Source of the DNA: CAYMRB01 sp964392615
GTDB lineage: Bacteria; Planctomycetota; UBA8108
NCBI GenBank assembly: GCA_964392615.1
Contig: CAYMRB010000019.1
Location: 1 to 44,095 of the forward strand
Length of the DNA stretch: 44,095 bases
Direction of reading: 5' to 3'
Part shown: positions 23,943 to 32,428 of the stretch, piece by piece
How positions within the stretch are numbered: the first letter of the stretch is position 1
Layout of the letters: every line of letters starts with the position of its first letter
The notes under the pieces: model-generated
The model's database searches: none
Seen by the model: the letters and a program-made list of their open reading frames with translations, nothing else
Told to the model about the DNA's origin: nothing
Position numbers and translations under genes: made by a program

Positions 23943-26153
23943 ATGCTTCGATACTCTCGCTGGGTGTCACTCGCGACGACGCTCGTCTGCGCGTCGGCCT
24001 CGGTCGCCGCGTTCGCTGCAGATCGTCACGTCGGACTCCACGCGACCGCGGAGCGCGTCGGCCGGTTCGAGCGACTCGAGCTCGAGATCGAGCTGCCGTA
24101 CGTCGTCGACGCGCGCGATGTCGATCCATACGACCCGAGCGATGTCGAGGTCGCCGTCGAGATCGCGACGCCATCCGGCCGCCGTCTCACCGTGCCGGCC
24201 TTCTGCATGCAGCGCTTCGAGGATCGACGCCTGGAGGCGAAGCGGCCGCGTGAGTGGTTCTATCCGGTGGGATCGCTCGCGTGTCGCGCGCGCTTCGCCC
24301 CGGCCGAGGTCGGCACCCACACGGCTGTCGCGAAGCTGCGCGACCGCACCGGCAGCGCCGTGTCGAAGGCCGTGACCTTCGAGTGCGTCCCATCGCAGAG
24401 GAAGGGCTTCCTGCGGACGTCGGAGCGCGATCGGCGGTTCTTTGCGCTGTCGACCGGCGAGTCGTTCTTCGCCATCGGCCAGAACGTCTGCTACATCCGC
24501 AGCGTCGACGAGCAGATCGCGAAGCTCGAGAAGCTCGCCGCACACGGCGTCAACTTCGTGCGCCTGTGGGTCTGCTGCGAGGACTGGGCGCTCGGCGTCG
24601 AGTCGCGCAAGAGCGCGTGGGGGCGCTCCTGGGCTTGGAATCCTCCGATCGTCCGGCGGCCGGGCCGGGGAGGCTATCACTCCGACGAGCACTGCGTCCG
24701 ACTCGACGGCGCGAAGGGCGCGTCGCTGGCCCTCAACCCGTGCCATCCGATCGCGTTGCGTCCGGATGCGAAGTACGCGCTGACGGGAAGCGCGCGCACC
24801 GACGCCGAGGCTGCGGTCGAGGTCGTCGTCGGCAGCGGGCCGATTGGCGACTCCATCGCGAGCGCGCGCAAGTGGCGTTCGTGGCGTCACGAGATCGATA
24901 CGCAGTCCGACCAGCGGTGGGCGCCGACGATCCGCTTCCGCCTTGCGAACGCGGGAACGGCGTGGATCGGCGACCTCTCGCTGCGCGAGGTGGCGGACGA
25001 CGGCAAGAGCGCCGGCCCCGAGCTCCTGTGGGAGGCGGACGTCGACCGGTCGCCGCGCGGCGACTACGACCAGCTCGACAGCTATCGGCTCGATCGCATC
25101 GTCGAGGCAGCGGAACGCCTCGATGTGCGGCTGCAGCTCTGTCTGCTGACGCGCGATCACTACATGCAGGCGTTGCGGCGGCGAGACTCGCGTGCGTATC
25201 GCGACGCGGTCGCCGACGCGAAGAAGCTGCTGCGCTACGCCGTCGCGCGGTGGGGTTACTCGACTCACGTTGCGGCGTGGGAGTATTTCAACGAGATGGA
25301 CCCCGGCCTGCCGAACGAGGTCTTCTACGCGGAGTGCGGCGAGTACCTCGAGCGCATCGACCCCTACCGTCACCTGCGTACGACGAGCGCGTGGCACCCG
25401 TGCCCGAAGGACTGGGGACATGCGAAAATCGATGTCGCGAACGAGCACTTCTACATGCGTCCCGCGTCCGGTGAGCTCCTGCGCGACGCGGCGGCCGCCG
25501 TCCTCGATCGCGCCGCGCTCCTGCGTCGCACGGCGACGAGCAAGCCGGCCCTCATCGCGGAGTTCGGCGTCTTGACGAACGACTGGCGCCCGCTCGCCGA
25601 GTTCAAGCGCGACGCGGAGTACCTGCACCTCCACAACGCGCTGTGGGCGTCGATGCTCTCCGGGCTGTCGGGAACGGTGATGCACTGGTTCTGGGACGAC
25701 ATCCATCGCGGCGAGCACTTCCGGCGCTATCGGCCCGTCGCGGCGTTCGCGGCTCGAATCCCGTGGGCGACGGCGAAGCTGCGACCGACGGCCATCGCGG
25801 CGTCGGTCGGCGCGGAGCGGGCAGCCGATGGTGGCGGTGATGTTGACGCGGGGCACGAGCGCCTGCGCGTCGTCGCGCTCGCCGGCGAGGGCTGCGCGTA
25901 CGCATGGATCCAGGATCGCCGGTCGACGTGGTGGAACCGCTGCGTCCAGAGCGAAAAGCTGGCCGACGTCGAGGGAGCGGTGATCGTCGTCGAGGGCCTC
26001 GCGCCTGGCGCGTACGACGTCGAGTGGCGCGATACGCGTACGGACGAGATCACGCACCGTGGCACGTTGACGGCCCGCTCGCGGGCAACCCGCATCGACG
26101 TGCCGGCGTTCTCGGGTGACATCGCGGTGGCGATCGTGCGTCAGGGCGCTTGA
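23943..26153 (+). CDS. Secreted clan GH-A (GH5-like) glycoside hydrolase with DUF5060-type N-terminal domain
   Basis: A 736-residue exported enzyme with signal peptide RYSRWVSLATTLVCASASVAAFA. Residues about 30-155 are an immunoglobulin-like domain of the DUF5060 kind (EVEVAVEIATPSGRR, AEVGTHTAVAKLRD). The TIM barrel (about 160-600) starts with FFAIGQNVCYI and GVNFVRLWVCCEDW. AAWEYFNEMDP puts the acid/base Glu at residue 451 (Asn-Glu pair), and ALIAEFG puts the nucleophile Glu at 540. Both are in the right strands for clan GH-A. A beta domain inserted at about 250-345 looks carbohydrate-binding-like. The C-terminus (about 630-736) is a small beta domain. Four bases separate it from the lipoprotein gene, so it belongs to that operon. 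The linkage it cuts is not predictable. Confidence 0.8.
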   Translation: MLRYSRWVSLATTLVCASASVAAFAADRHVGLHATAERVGRFERLELEIELPYVVDARDVDPYDPSDVEVAVEIATPSGRRLTVPAFCMQRFEDRRLEAKRPREWFYPVGSLACRARFAPAEVGTHTAVAKLRDRTGSAVSKAVTFECVPSQRKGFLRTSERDRRFFALSTGESFFAIGQNVCYIRSVDEQIAKLEKLAAHGVNFVRLWVCCEDWALGVESRKSAWGRSWAWNPPIVRRPGRGGYHSDEHCVRLDGAKGASLALNPCHPIALRPDAKYALTGSARTDAEAAVEVVVGSGPIGDSIASARKWRSWRHEIDTQSDQRWAPTIRFRLANAGTAWIGDLSLREVADDGKSAGPELLWEADVDRSPRGDYDQLDSYRLDRIVEAAERLDVRLQLCLLTRDHYMQALRRRDSRAYRDAVADAKKLLRYAVARWGYSTHVAAWEYFNEMDPGLPNEVFYAECGEYLERIDPYRHLRTTSAWHPCPKDWGHAKIDVANEHFYMRPASGELLRDAAAAVLDRAALLRRTATSKPALIAEFGVLTNDWRPLAEFKRDAEYLHLHNALWASMLSGLSGTVMHWFWDDIHRGEHFRRYRPVAAFAARIPWATAKLRPTAIAASVGAERAADGGGDVDAGHERLRVVALAGEGCAYAWIQDRRSTWWNRCVQSEKLADVEGAVIVVEGLAPGAYDVEWRDTRTDEITHRGTLTARSRATRIDVPAFSGDIAVAIVRQGA

Positions 26154-26180
26154 CGACCCGATCGCGTGTCGCGGTAGAAT
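26150..26180 (+). promoter_or_regulatory. Possible promoter of the sigma factor/kinase operon
   Basis: TTGACG (26150-26155, overlapping the glycosidase stop) and TAGAAT (26175-26180) are 19 bases apart, and the ATG follows at 26243. The spacing is slightly long, so this is a weak prediction. Confidence 0.35.
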
Positions 26181-26242
26181 CCTGCGGGCTCTCGTTGGGT
26201 CTGCGTCGACGAGATCGGAGCGCGACGAAGAAAGGCAACTCG

Positions 26243-26992
26243 ATGGGACATCGGAGATTCTATTCATCGTTCTCTCGGCGCCGCCGGCGCAGGCTGCGAA
26301 TGGAGCGACTGGTCGGACGCGCGAAAGATGGCGATATCGCCGCGCGCGACCGATTGGTGGATCAGTTCTATGAATCCTGGCGCCGTCGCTTTCACGGCAA
26401 GCTCGGCAAGGCGCTTCGAGCTCGCGGCAATACCAGGACCCTGATTCACTCCGCTCTGGTCGACATCTACGCAGGCCTGCCGAGGCTGCGAGATGACGGC
26501 AAGTTCGCAGCCTTCGCCGGCATCGTGATCTGGCACAAGCTCTGCAAGTGGCGACGCGATGCGAACCGCACCTCCGTCGAGGAGCGAATCCGCGACGAGC
26601 CGCTGAGCCCATCCGAGCCGATCGAAGAGATCATCACACGAGACGAGAGCGTCGTTCGATTACTCGAGACGATGAAGTGGCTCGCGCTCGATCTTCCGAA
26701 CGAGATGGGCGTCGTCTTCGAGAAGGGCTTTCAAGGCGTCTCGTTCGCGGAGATCGGACGTGTCGGTCACGCACCGCCTACGACGGTACGGGATCGCTAT
26801 CGGCGCGGTGGCAAGTTCATCGCCCGGCGCAAGCGTCTGTGGGAGAAGCACCCGAACGAGCTGACAGTCGTCTTCCTGCGCGATGTCGAGCACATGTCGT
26901 TCGCCGACATCGCCGCGGACCTCTCGCTCGCAGAGAGCGAGGTGAAGCGACTCTACGCCGGCGGCAAGGCGCTGATCGGGGAGCGGTCGTGA
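26243..26992 (+). CDS. ECF-like sigma-70 factor with duplicated region 4
   Basis: A 249-residue protein. The ATG at 26243 has AAAGG upstream. The N-terminus is very basic (SRRRRRRLR). Residues about 25-110 match sigma region 2 (AKDGDIAARDRLVDQFYESW, then FAAFAGIVIWHKLCKWRRD). Two region-4-like helix-turn-helix units of equal length follow: residues 151-193 (PNEMGVVF, VSFAEIGRV, TTVRDRY, GGKFI) and 203-245 (PNELTVVF, MSFADIAADL, SEVKRLY, GGKALI). Normal ECF factors have one. The stop overlaps the GTG start of the kinase, so the two are translationally coupled. It probably redirects RNA polymerase under control of that kinase. Region 2 also allows an RNA-polymerase-independent reading of the protein, but sigma factor is favoured. 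Confidence 0.75.
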   Translation: MGHRRFYSSFSRRRRRRLRMERLVGRAKDGDIAARDRLVDQFYESWRRRFHGKLGKALRARGNTRTLIHSALVDIYAGLPRLRDDGKFAAFAGIVIWHKLCKWRRDANRTSVEERIRDEPLSPSEPIEEIITRDESVVRLLETMKWLALDLPNEMGVVFEKGFQGVSFAEIGRVGHAPPTTVRDRYRRGGKFIARRKRLWEKHPNELTVVFLRDVEHMSFADIAADLSLAESEVKRLYAGGKALIGERS

Positions 26993-29900
26993 ACGACGAC
27001 GAGATCGACGGCGCAGAGGAGCTGGAGGAAACGCTGCGCCTCGCCCGCGAGATGCAGGAGGAGATCTGCAATGTGCTTCCTCTCCTCTCGGACGAGGAGT
27101 GCGATCGCGCGCTGCAGGGGCTGGACAGCGCGGCCTTCTCGACGGCGACCGCCCACGGAGCGATCGAGATCCGCCCCGGTGAGCTCATCGATCGATATCG
27201 AGTGGTCGAGCCGATCGGTGCCGGGGGAATGGGCACGGTTTGGCTCGCGGAGCAGATCGAGCCCGTACAGCGTCCCGTCGCGTTGAAGGTCCTTCACGCC
27301 GTCTCACCGAGCGCTCACCAGGTGGCGGTCGAGCGCTTCGAGTTCGAGCACCGGATCTTGGCGCGTCTCGAGCACGAGAATCTGCCGCGCTTTCTCGACT
27401 CGGGAGTCCATCGCGGCCGTCACTACTTCGCGATGGAGTACGTTGCGGGGAGGCGGGTCACGACCTACTGCCAAGACGAGGCTCTGTCTCTGACCGCGCG
27501 TCTCGAGCTCTTTCGCCAGGTCTTGAAGGCTGTGGCTCACATTCACCAGAGCCTCGTCCTGCACCGCGACCTGAAGCCGGAGAACATCCTCGTCGTCGAT
27601 CGCGACGGTCCGGTCGTCAAGGTCGTCGACCTCGGACTCGCGAAGGACCTCGACGGCGGCGGCGAGCCCTTGCGCACGTTTCTCACCACCGCGGGCGCTA
27701 CGCCGGGCTCGTATGCGTACATGGCTCCGGAGCAGACCGAGCCGGACGCGACCCTCGACACGCGCGCGGATGTCTATGCGCTCGGTATCGTGCTGTACGA
27801 GCTGTTGGTCGATGCGCACCCGTACATGGACGAGCTCGCGGCCGACCCGAAGTGGACGATCTGTTCGGTCACGCCGCGGCGCCCCAGTGCCGTGGCAGAC
27901 GGGGCGAGATCGCGCCAGCTGCGCGGTGACCTCGACGAGGTCACGATGAAGGCGATCGACAAGGAACCGGCCGCGCGGTACGCCGCGGTCAGTGAGCTGG
28001 AGAACGATCTCCGGCGCTACCTGAACGGCGAGCGCGTGACGGCCTGTCCGCCGAGCTGGGTGGCTCGGAGGTACTACGGCTTGCGGCGCATGGTGCGCAA
28101 GCACAGCAGCGCGATTGTCGCGATCGCGGCCACGCTCGTCGTCACCGCGGTCGTGCTCTCCGTCGTCGGGTATGTCCGCCGTGTCCGTACCGGTGCCCTC
28201 GATCTCGAGGTCGTCTTCGCGGGTATCGCGGCCGAGCCGGTCCTCGGCAGCGGCGCGCGCGGGGCGTCCGTGGACATCGACGGGGAGAGGAAGCTGAACG
28301 CCCCGCTCGAGGGGCTCGAGCTGCCCGTCGGCCGCCACGTGCTCGAGGTTCGGGAGTTGGGGTGGTTTCGGCGTACGCTCGAGCTGGGGGTGGACGAGGA
28401 GCGTACGAAGAAGGAGTCCGTCACGCTCGAGCAGGGCATCGAATGGGATGACGTCGAGACGAGCCTTCAAAGCCGCGTCGAGGTCGTCGAGGACATCGAC
28501 GGCGACGGCATCGAGGATTTGGCGATCGCGCTCCTTCGAGAGCTGCGGATCCGCTCCGGGAGAACGGGCGGCGTGATCGGCACGTGGCCGGTTGCAAGCA
28601 AGTCCCGGTGGGTGTTTCGGCACGGCCGACTCGACGAGCATCGGGGGCTCTGCTTCGTCGCGTTCGAGCAAGGCCCGCGTGGTACGCGCGTCGTCTGCAT
28701 CGACGCGGGCCGCCGTACCGATCAGGTGTTGTGGGACACGGTGCTGCCGAACGCCCGGGAGGGAACCGGCGACTCGTGCGTGATCACGGACGACCTCGAC
28801 GGCGACGGCACTCGCGATGTGGCGGGTCTCGATGCTGGGGCGAGGTTCTTCGCGCTCGGGGGCGCCGCGGGCGATGTGCTGTTCGTGCGCTCGACGGGCT
28901 ACGAGGGCATCGACCGATACAGTGTCGGCCTTCTCGGCCCGAGGGAGATGGCGTTCTGGGGTCAGCTGCCGCGCGGAACGGGAGTCGTCGGTGTCGTGCG
29001 ACTCGATCGCGACGAGGGGGTCGCGTGGTCGTGCGAGCTGGCGCGCCTGCGCACGGCGACCCGGGTGGACGTCGACGGAGATGGCGACCACGAGCTCTGG
29101 TGTCTCCTCGGACGGGAGTCGCTCGTCCTCGACGGCTCGACCGGTGATCGACTCTCGAGCGCGCCTCTTCCTTTCGAGCTCGATCCGAACGCCTTCCCGA
29201 TGCTCGTCAGAAAACCGAGCGCCGTCGTCGGCGTGTTCACGTACAGCGTCGCAGCGAACGAGACTCGTGCAGGCGGACTCGACTTGACGACAGGTCGGCG
29301 ACTCTGGGAGGTGCACGTCGGAAACGGCTCGCGTCGGGCGGCGGCCGTCCTGCCCGGCGGTCGTGTCTTCGTCGGCGGAGACTTCGGCGGCCGCGTCTTC
29401 GATGCGCTTCGCGGTACGGAACGACCGCAGCTCGCCGGCGCCTTGCCGGTCGGTCAGGCGGTCAGCGGAGTGCACGTCGACGATTGCGACGCCGACGGCG
29501 AGCCCGAGATCCTCGTCGGATTGGCAGGCCTCGGTCTCGCTTGTTTCGACGAGAGGGGCAGCGAGGAGTGGATGCTGCCGCTCGATTCGGATTCGATCCC
29601 CGCGGGGGTGATTCGAGGCCCCGCCGGATCTCTCCCACGGATCGCGCTCCTGGATCCCGAGGACGCGGTCGGTTGCGTGCGGCCGCCGACCCTCGTTTGG
29701 AGACGGCCTGCCGGTACCGTTCGAGCCCGTGGCGTGGCGACTCGCGACGGAAGGGGAGAGCTGCGGTGGATCTTCCTCGGCAAGGCGCGCGGACATTCCG
29801 ATCCGGGAGGCGGAGTGTACTGCGTCGACGGCCGCACAGGGCGCGAGATCTGGACGCAGGCTCATGCCGTCCCGCCGAACCGCGCGCCCGCGCTCGCCGA

Positions 29901-30900
29901 CTGGAACGGCGATGGAATCGACGACGTCATCGCGCTCGCCGACGGCGAGATGGTCGCCCTCTCGACGCGGGACGGCTCGGTGATCGACTCGATCCCTGTT
30001 CCCGATCAGACGGGCGAGCGCGTCTACGCGACGCCGTTGATCGCAGATCTCAACGGCGATGGGCGGCTTGACTTCGTCGTGCCGCGCTACGGAGACCGCG
30101 TTGGAGACGAGCTGCTCGGGCGGGACGTGCTCGCACTCGACGGCGCGAAGCGTGCGGTACTGTGGAAGTTCCCGACGCCGGCGCCGAACGTCGGCGGCGT
30201 CGCTCTCGTCAATCGGCGAGACGATTCGCGAGCCGTGATCGCCCCGTCGACCGACGGGCACGTGTTCGCGATCGACGCGCTGTCCGGCGCGGAGCGTTGG
30301 CGCACGCGCATCGACGGCGAGGGTCCGGCGAAATCGCCAGGTGTGGCGGCCCCGGCCGTAGCGGTCTTCGAGCCCGGCGGGCCGGAGTGGATCGTGGGCG
30401 CGTTCGCGGACGGAGGCGTTTGGATGCTCGATGCGGACAGCGGCGAGATCGCGCATCGCTTCCGCGTTCCCGGCGCCACCAGCGCTTCCGGCCGACCGGC
30501 CGTTGTCGATGTGGACGATTCGGTGTGGATCGTCGCGAGCCTCGGGGAGACCGGTGTCGGGGCTTTCGACGGGCGCTCGCGAACGCGTCGTTGGCTCTCG
30601 ACGGATCTCGGGGGAGCCGTGTCTTCGGAACTCGTCGTCTGCGATGTCGACGGCGATCGCCGGCGCGAAGTGGTCGCGGTGACGACCGGTGGGAAGCTCG
30701 TGGTCCTCGACCTTCTCGACGGGTGCACGCTCTGGTCTCTGAAGTTCACGTCGTTCTCGGTTTCGGCTGCCCCTGCGGTCGCCGACCTCGACGACGACAG
30801 CGTGCTCGACATCGTCATCGGCGACCATGGCGGCGCCATCCACGCGATTCGCGGGCGTCGTACCTCCGGCCTGCGCGGAGCGCGTCGGTCGAGCCGATAG
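26989..30900 (+). CDS. Transmembrane Ser/Thr protein kinase with PEGA-like and FG-GAP/propeller ectodomain
   Basis: A 1303-residue protein. The GTG start at 26989 overlaps the sigma-factor stop by four bases and has GGGGAG upstream. The kinase domain (about 68-345) has the glycine loop IGAGGMG (76-82), Lys100 (VALK), HRDLKPEN (192-199, catalytic Asp194) and YMAPEQTEPD. The magnesium motif reads DLG at 214-216, not DFG. Residues about 373-395 are a membrane span (AIVAIAATLVVTAVVLSVVG). A PEGA-like segment (about 415-475) follows, then some 800 residues of repeats. Several begin with Asp-rich calcium loops: DIDGDGIED, DLDGDGTRD, DWNGDGIDD, DLNGDGRLD and DLDDDSVLD. These alternate with PQQ-propeller-like strands (LDLTTGRRLWEVHVG, IDALSGAERWRTRI). 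The ectodomain would sense an external ligand, the kinase would face the cytoplasm, and the coupled sigma factor is the likely target. Confidence 0.88.
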   Translation: MNDDEIDGAEELEETLRLAREMQEEICNVLPLLSDEECDRALQGLDSAAFSTATAHGAIEIRPGELIDRYRVVEPIGAGGMGTVWLAEQIEPVQRPVALKVLHAVSPSAHQVAVERFEFEHRILARLEHENLPRFLDSGVHRGRHYFAMEYVAGRRVTTYCQDEALSLTARLELFRQVLKAVAHIHQSLVLHRDLKPENILVVDRDGPVVKVVDLGLAKDLDGGGEPLRTFLTTAGATPGSYAYMAPEQTEPDATLDTRADVYALGIVLYELLVDAHPYMDELAADPKWTICSVTPRRPSAVADGARSRQLRGDLDEVTMKAIDKEPAARYAAVSELENDLRRYLNGERVTACPPSWVARRYYGLRRMVRKHSSAIVAIAATLVVTAVVLSVVGYVRRVRTGALDLEVVFAGIAAEPVLGSGARGASVDIDGERKLNAPLEGLELPVGRHVLEVRELGWFRRTLELGVDEERTKKESVTLEQGIEWDDVETSLQSRVEVVEDIDGDGIEDLAIALLRELRIRSGRTGGVIGTWPVASKSRWVFRHGRLDEHRGLCFVAFEQGPRGTRVVCIDAGRRTDQVLWDTVLPNAREGTGDSCVITDDLDGDGTRDVAGLDAGARFFALGGAAGDVLFVRSTGYEGIDRYSVGLLGPREMAFWGQLPRGTGVVGVVRLDRDEGVAWSCELARLRTATRVDVDGDGDHELWCLLGRESLVLDGSTGDRLSSAPLPFELDPNAFPMLVRKPSAVVGVFTYSVAANETRAGGLDLTTGRRLWEVHVGNGSRRAAAVLPGGRVFVGGDFGGRVFDALRGTERPQLAGALPVGQAVSGVHVDDCDADGEPEILVGLAGLGLACFDERGSEEWMLPLDSDSIPAGVIRGPAGSLPRIALLDPEDAVGCVRPPTLVWRRPAGTVRARGVATRDGRGELRWIFLGKARGHSDPGGGVYCVDGRTGREIWTQAHAVPPNRAPALADWNGDGIDDVIALADGEMVALSTRDGSVIDSIPVPDQTGERVYATPLIADLNGDGRLDFVVPRYGDRVGDELLGRDVLALDGAKRAVLWKFPTPAPNVGGVALVNRRDDSRAVIAPSTDGHVFAIDALSGAERWRTRIDGEGPAKSPGVAAPAVAVFEPGGPEWIVGAFADGGVWMLDADSGEIAHRFRVPGATSASGRPAVVDVDDSVWIVASLGETGVGAFDGRSRTRRWLSTDLGGAVSSELVVCDVDGDRRREVVAVTTGGKLVVLDLLDGCTLWSLKFTSFSVSAAPAVADLDDDSVLDIVIGDHGGAIHAIRGRRTSGLRGARRSSR

Positions 30901-30981
30901 CGACTCTTCCAGCCGTCGGCGGAAATCTTCGGTTTTTCGACGCCGGCGGACGCCTCCCTTGTCCCCTTCACCCGTAACGAA

Positions 30982-31000
30982 CGAGGGGAAGGTCCCCTCG
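30982..31000 (+). promoter_or_regulatory. Hairpin in the kinase / kelch-protein intergenic region
   Basis: CGAGGGG and CCCCTCG form a perfect 7-bp stem with loop AAGGT, 34 bases before the next ATG. No T-run follows, so it could be a weak terminator for the kinase or a leader structure for the kelch gene. Confidence 0.4.
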
Positions 31001-31033
31001 CTCGACGAGCGGAGTTCAAGGGAGATCCCCACC

Positions 31034-32428
31034 ATGTACCGCAAGCGGTTCCGATGTAGTCTCGCTGTCCTTTTCGTCGCGTTCCTGAGTGGTCCATCGT
31101 TCGCCCAGGAGAAGTTCGTTCGCGGAGACGTCAACGTCAATGGCGCCGTCGGCATGGGCGACGCCATGACCACCCTTCAGTGGCTCTTCGACGGGACGAC
31201 ACCGCTGCCGTGCGACGACGCGGCCGATGTCAACGACAACGGTCGCGTCGGCCTCGGAGACATCCTCTGCCTCGTGGCCTATCGCTTCCTCGGCGGTCCC
31301 TCGCCGGCAGCGCCGTTTCCCGAGTGCGGCGAGGATCCGAGCGCCGATGCGCTGACCTGTGCGTCGTTCGATCTGTGTCCGAGCGGTCCGGAGTGGGTCG
31401 AGCTCACACCGGCGGGCCCCCTTCCGCCGCCGAGGGGCTTCCACTCGCCGACGCTCGTGTACGACGCGGCCACTGACCGGGCGATTCTCTTCGGCGGTCG
31501 CGTGGAGACGCCGAACACGAATGACGTCTGGATCCTGACCTCGGCGAACGGCACCGGGGGAGAGCCCGAGTGGATCGAGCTGATGCCGCCGAACGCTCCG
31601 GGTGCGCCGACGCCCCGCTCTGGCCATACGGCCGTCTACGTGCCTTCGAGCAACCGCATGGTCATCTTCGGCGGCTGCGCCGGCGGCTGCCTTCCTACCG
31701 TCGGAGACACGTTCGTACTGACGAATGCGAACGGTCTCGGTGGCCCTTCGGAGTGGATTCCGCTGCAGACCGCCGGCCCGGCTCCCGCGGGGCGCACGGC
31801 GCCGACGGCCGTCTACGATCCCGGCACGAACCGGATGGTCGTCTTCGGCGGCCAGAACGGCTCCGGTCATGGCGGCGCGACTTTCCAGGAGGTCTGGGTG
31901 CTGGAGAACGCCGACGGCACGGGCGGGTCGGCGAACTGGATCCTGCTGTCGACAGCGGGGCCGTTTCCTCCGGGGCAGTACGCTCCGAGCTCCGTCTACG
32001 ATCCCGTCGAGAACGCCATGCTCGTCTTCGCAGGAAGCAGTCACGGAACGGGCCTCGAGACGAACGCAGTGTACCGACTGGACAACGCGAACGGGCTGGG
32101 CGGCACGCCGACCTGGACCCTCGTCGCCGAGGAAGGCGCTCCGGGGGCGCCGGTCCCGGGAGCCTGGTACGCCGTGGCCTACGACACCGAGCTCGATCGC
32201 ATGATCGCCCACCCGGGGCGCAGGGAGGACCATCGCGACGGGTTCTGGATTCTCGAGAGCGCGATGGGCGGTAGCGCGTCGTGGGTCGAGGTGATTCCCG
32301 ACGGACTGCGGCCGCCGATCCGCACGTGCCCGGGCAGCGCTTGGGACGATCAGCACGATCGGTTGATCCTCTTCGGCGGCAACGGCGAGACGGAGTTGCT
32401 CAACGACACGTGGGTCCTCGCGCTCTGA
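31034..32428 (+). CDS. Secreted six-kelch-repeat protein with N-terminal dockerin pair
   Basis: A 464-residue exported protein. The ATG at 31034 has GGGAG upstream and opens the signal peptide (FRCSLAVLFVAFLSGPSFA). Residues about 27-116 are the dockerin-like pair and cysteine tail. The rest (about 120-464) has six kelch motifs: RGFHSPTLVYDAATDRAILFGG, RSGHTAVYVPSSNRMVIFGG, RTAPTAVYDPGTNRMVVFGG, YAPSSVYDPVENAMLVFAG, WYAVAYDTELDRMIAHPG and CPGSAWDDQHDRLILFGG. Together they fit a complete six-bladed propeller. Each blade is joined by a W-I/V-E/L-L or similar edge strand after a repeated ANGLGG/ANGTGG turn. No galactose-oxidase copper ligands were identified, so binding rather than catalysis is more likely. 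Confidence 0.85.
   Translation: MYRKRFRCSLAVLFVAFLSGPSFAQEKFVRGDVNVNGAVGMGDAMTTLQWLFDGTTPLPCDDAADVNDNGRVGLGDILCLVAYRFLGGPSPAAPFPECGEDPSADALTCASFDLCPSGPEWVELTPAGPLPPPRGFHSPTLVYDAATDRAILFGGRVETPNTNDVWILTSANGTGGEPEWIELMPPNAPGAPTPRSGHTAVYVPSSNRMVIFGGCAGGCLPTVGDTFVLTNANGLGGPSEWIPLQTAGPAPAGRTAPTAVYDPGTNRMVVFGGQNGSGHGGATFQEVWVLENADGTGGSANWILLSTAGPFPPGQYAPSSVYDPVENAMLVFAGSSHGTGLETNAVYRLDNANGLGGTPTWTLVAEEGAPGAPVPGAWYAVAYDTELDRMIAHPGRREDHRDGFWILESAMGGSASWVEVIPDGLRPPIRTCPGSAWDDQHDRLILFGGNGETELLNDTWVLAL
31109..31380 (+). other. Dockerin-like EF-hand pair with cysteine tail (N-terminal copy)
   Basis: Loops DVNVNGAVGMGDAM and DVNDNGRVGLGDIL, with Gly replacing Ser in the SD motif, then FLGGPSPAAPFPEC, GEDPSADALTC and FDLC. 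Some acidic ligands are Asn or Gly, so calcium binding may be weaker than in the 17111 copy. Confidence 0.7.

Noticed and set aside
23967..26612. An 881-codon minus-strand open frame opposite the GH-A glycosidase
   Set aside because: There is no recognisable domain and its composition is arginine-rich and low-complexity. The glycosidase frame has both catalytic glutamates.
27304..31173. A 1289-codon minus-strand open frame opposite the kinase gene
   Set aside because: Its composition is that of a GC-rich shadow frame, with no signal peptide or motif. The kinase on the other strand has complete catalytic motifs.
3598..31380. A cellulosome with scaffoldin and cohesins
   Set aside because: No cohesin or scaffoldin was seen, and most of the dockerin proteins are not recognisable cellulases.
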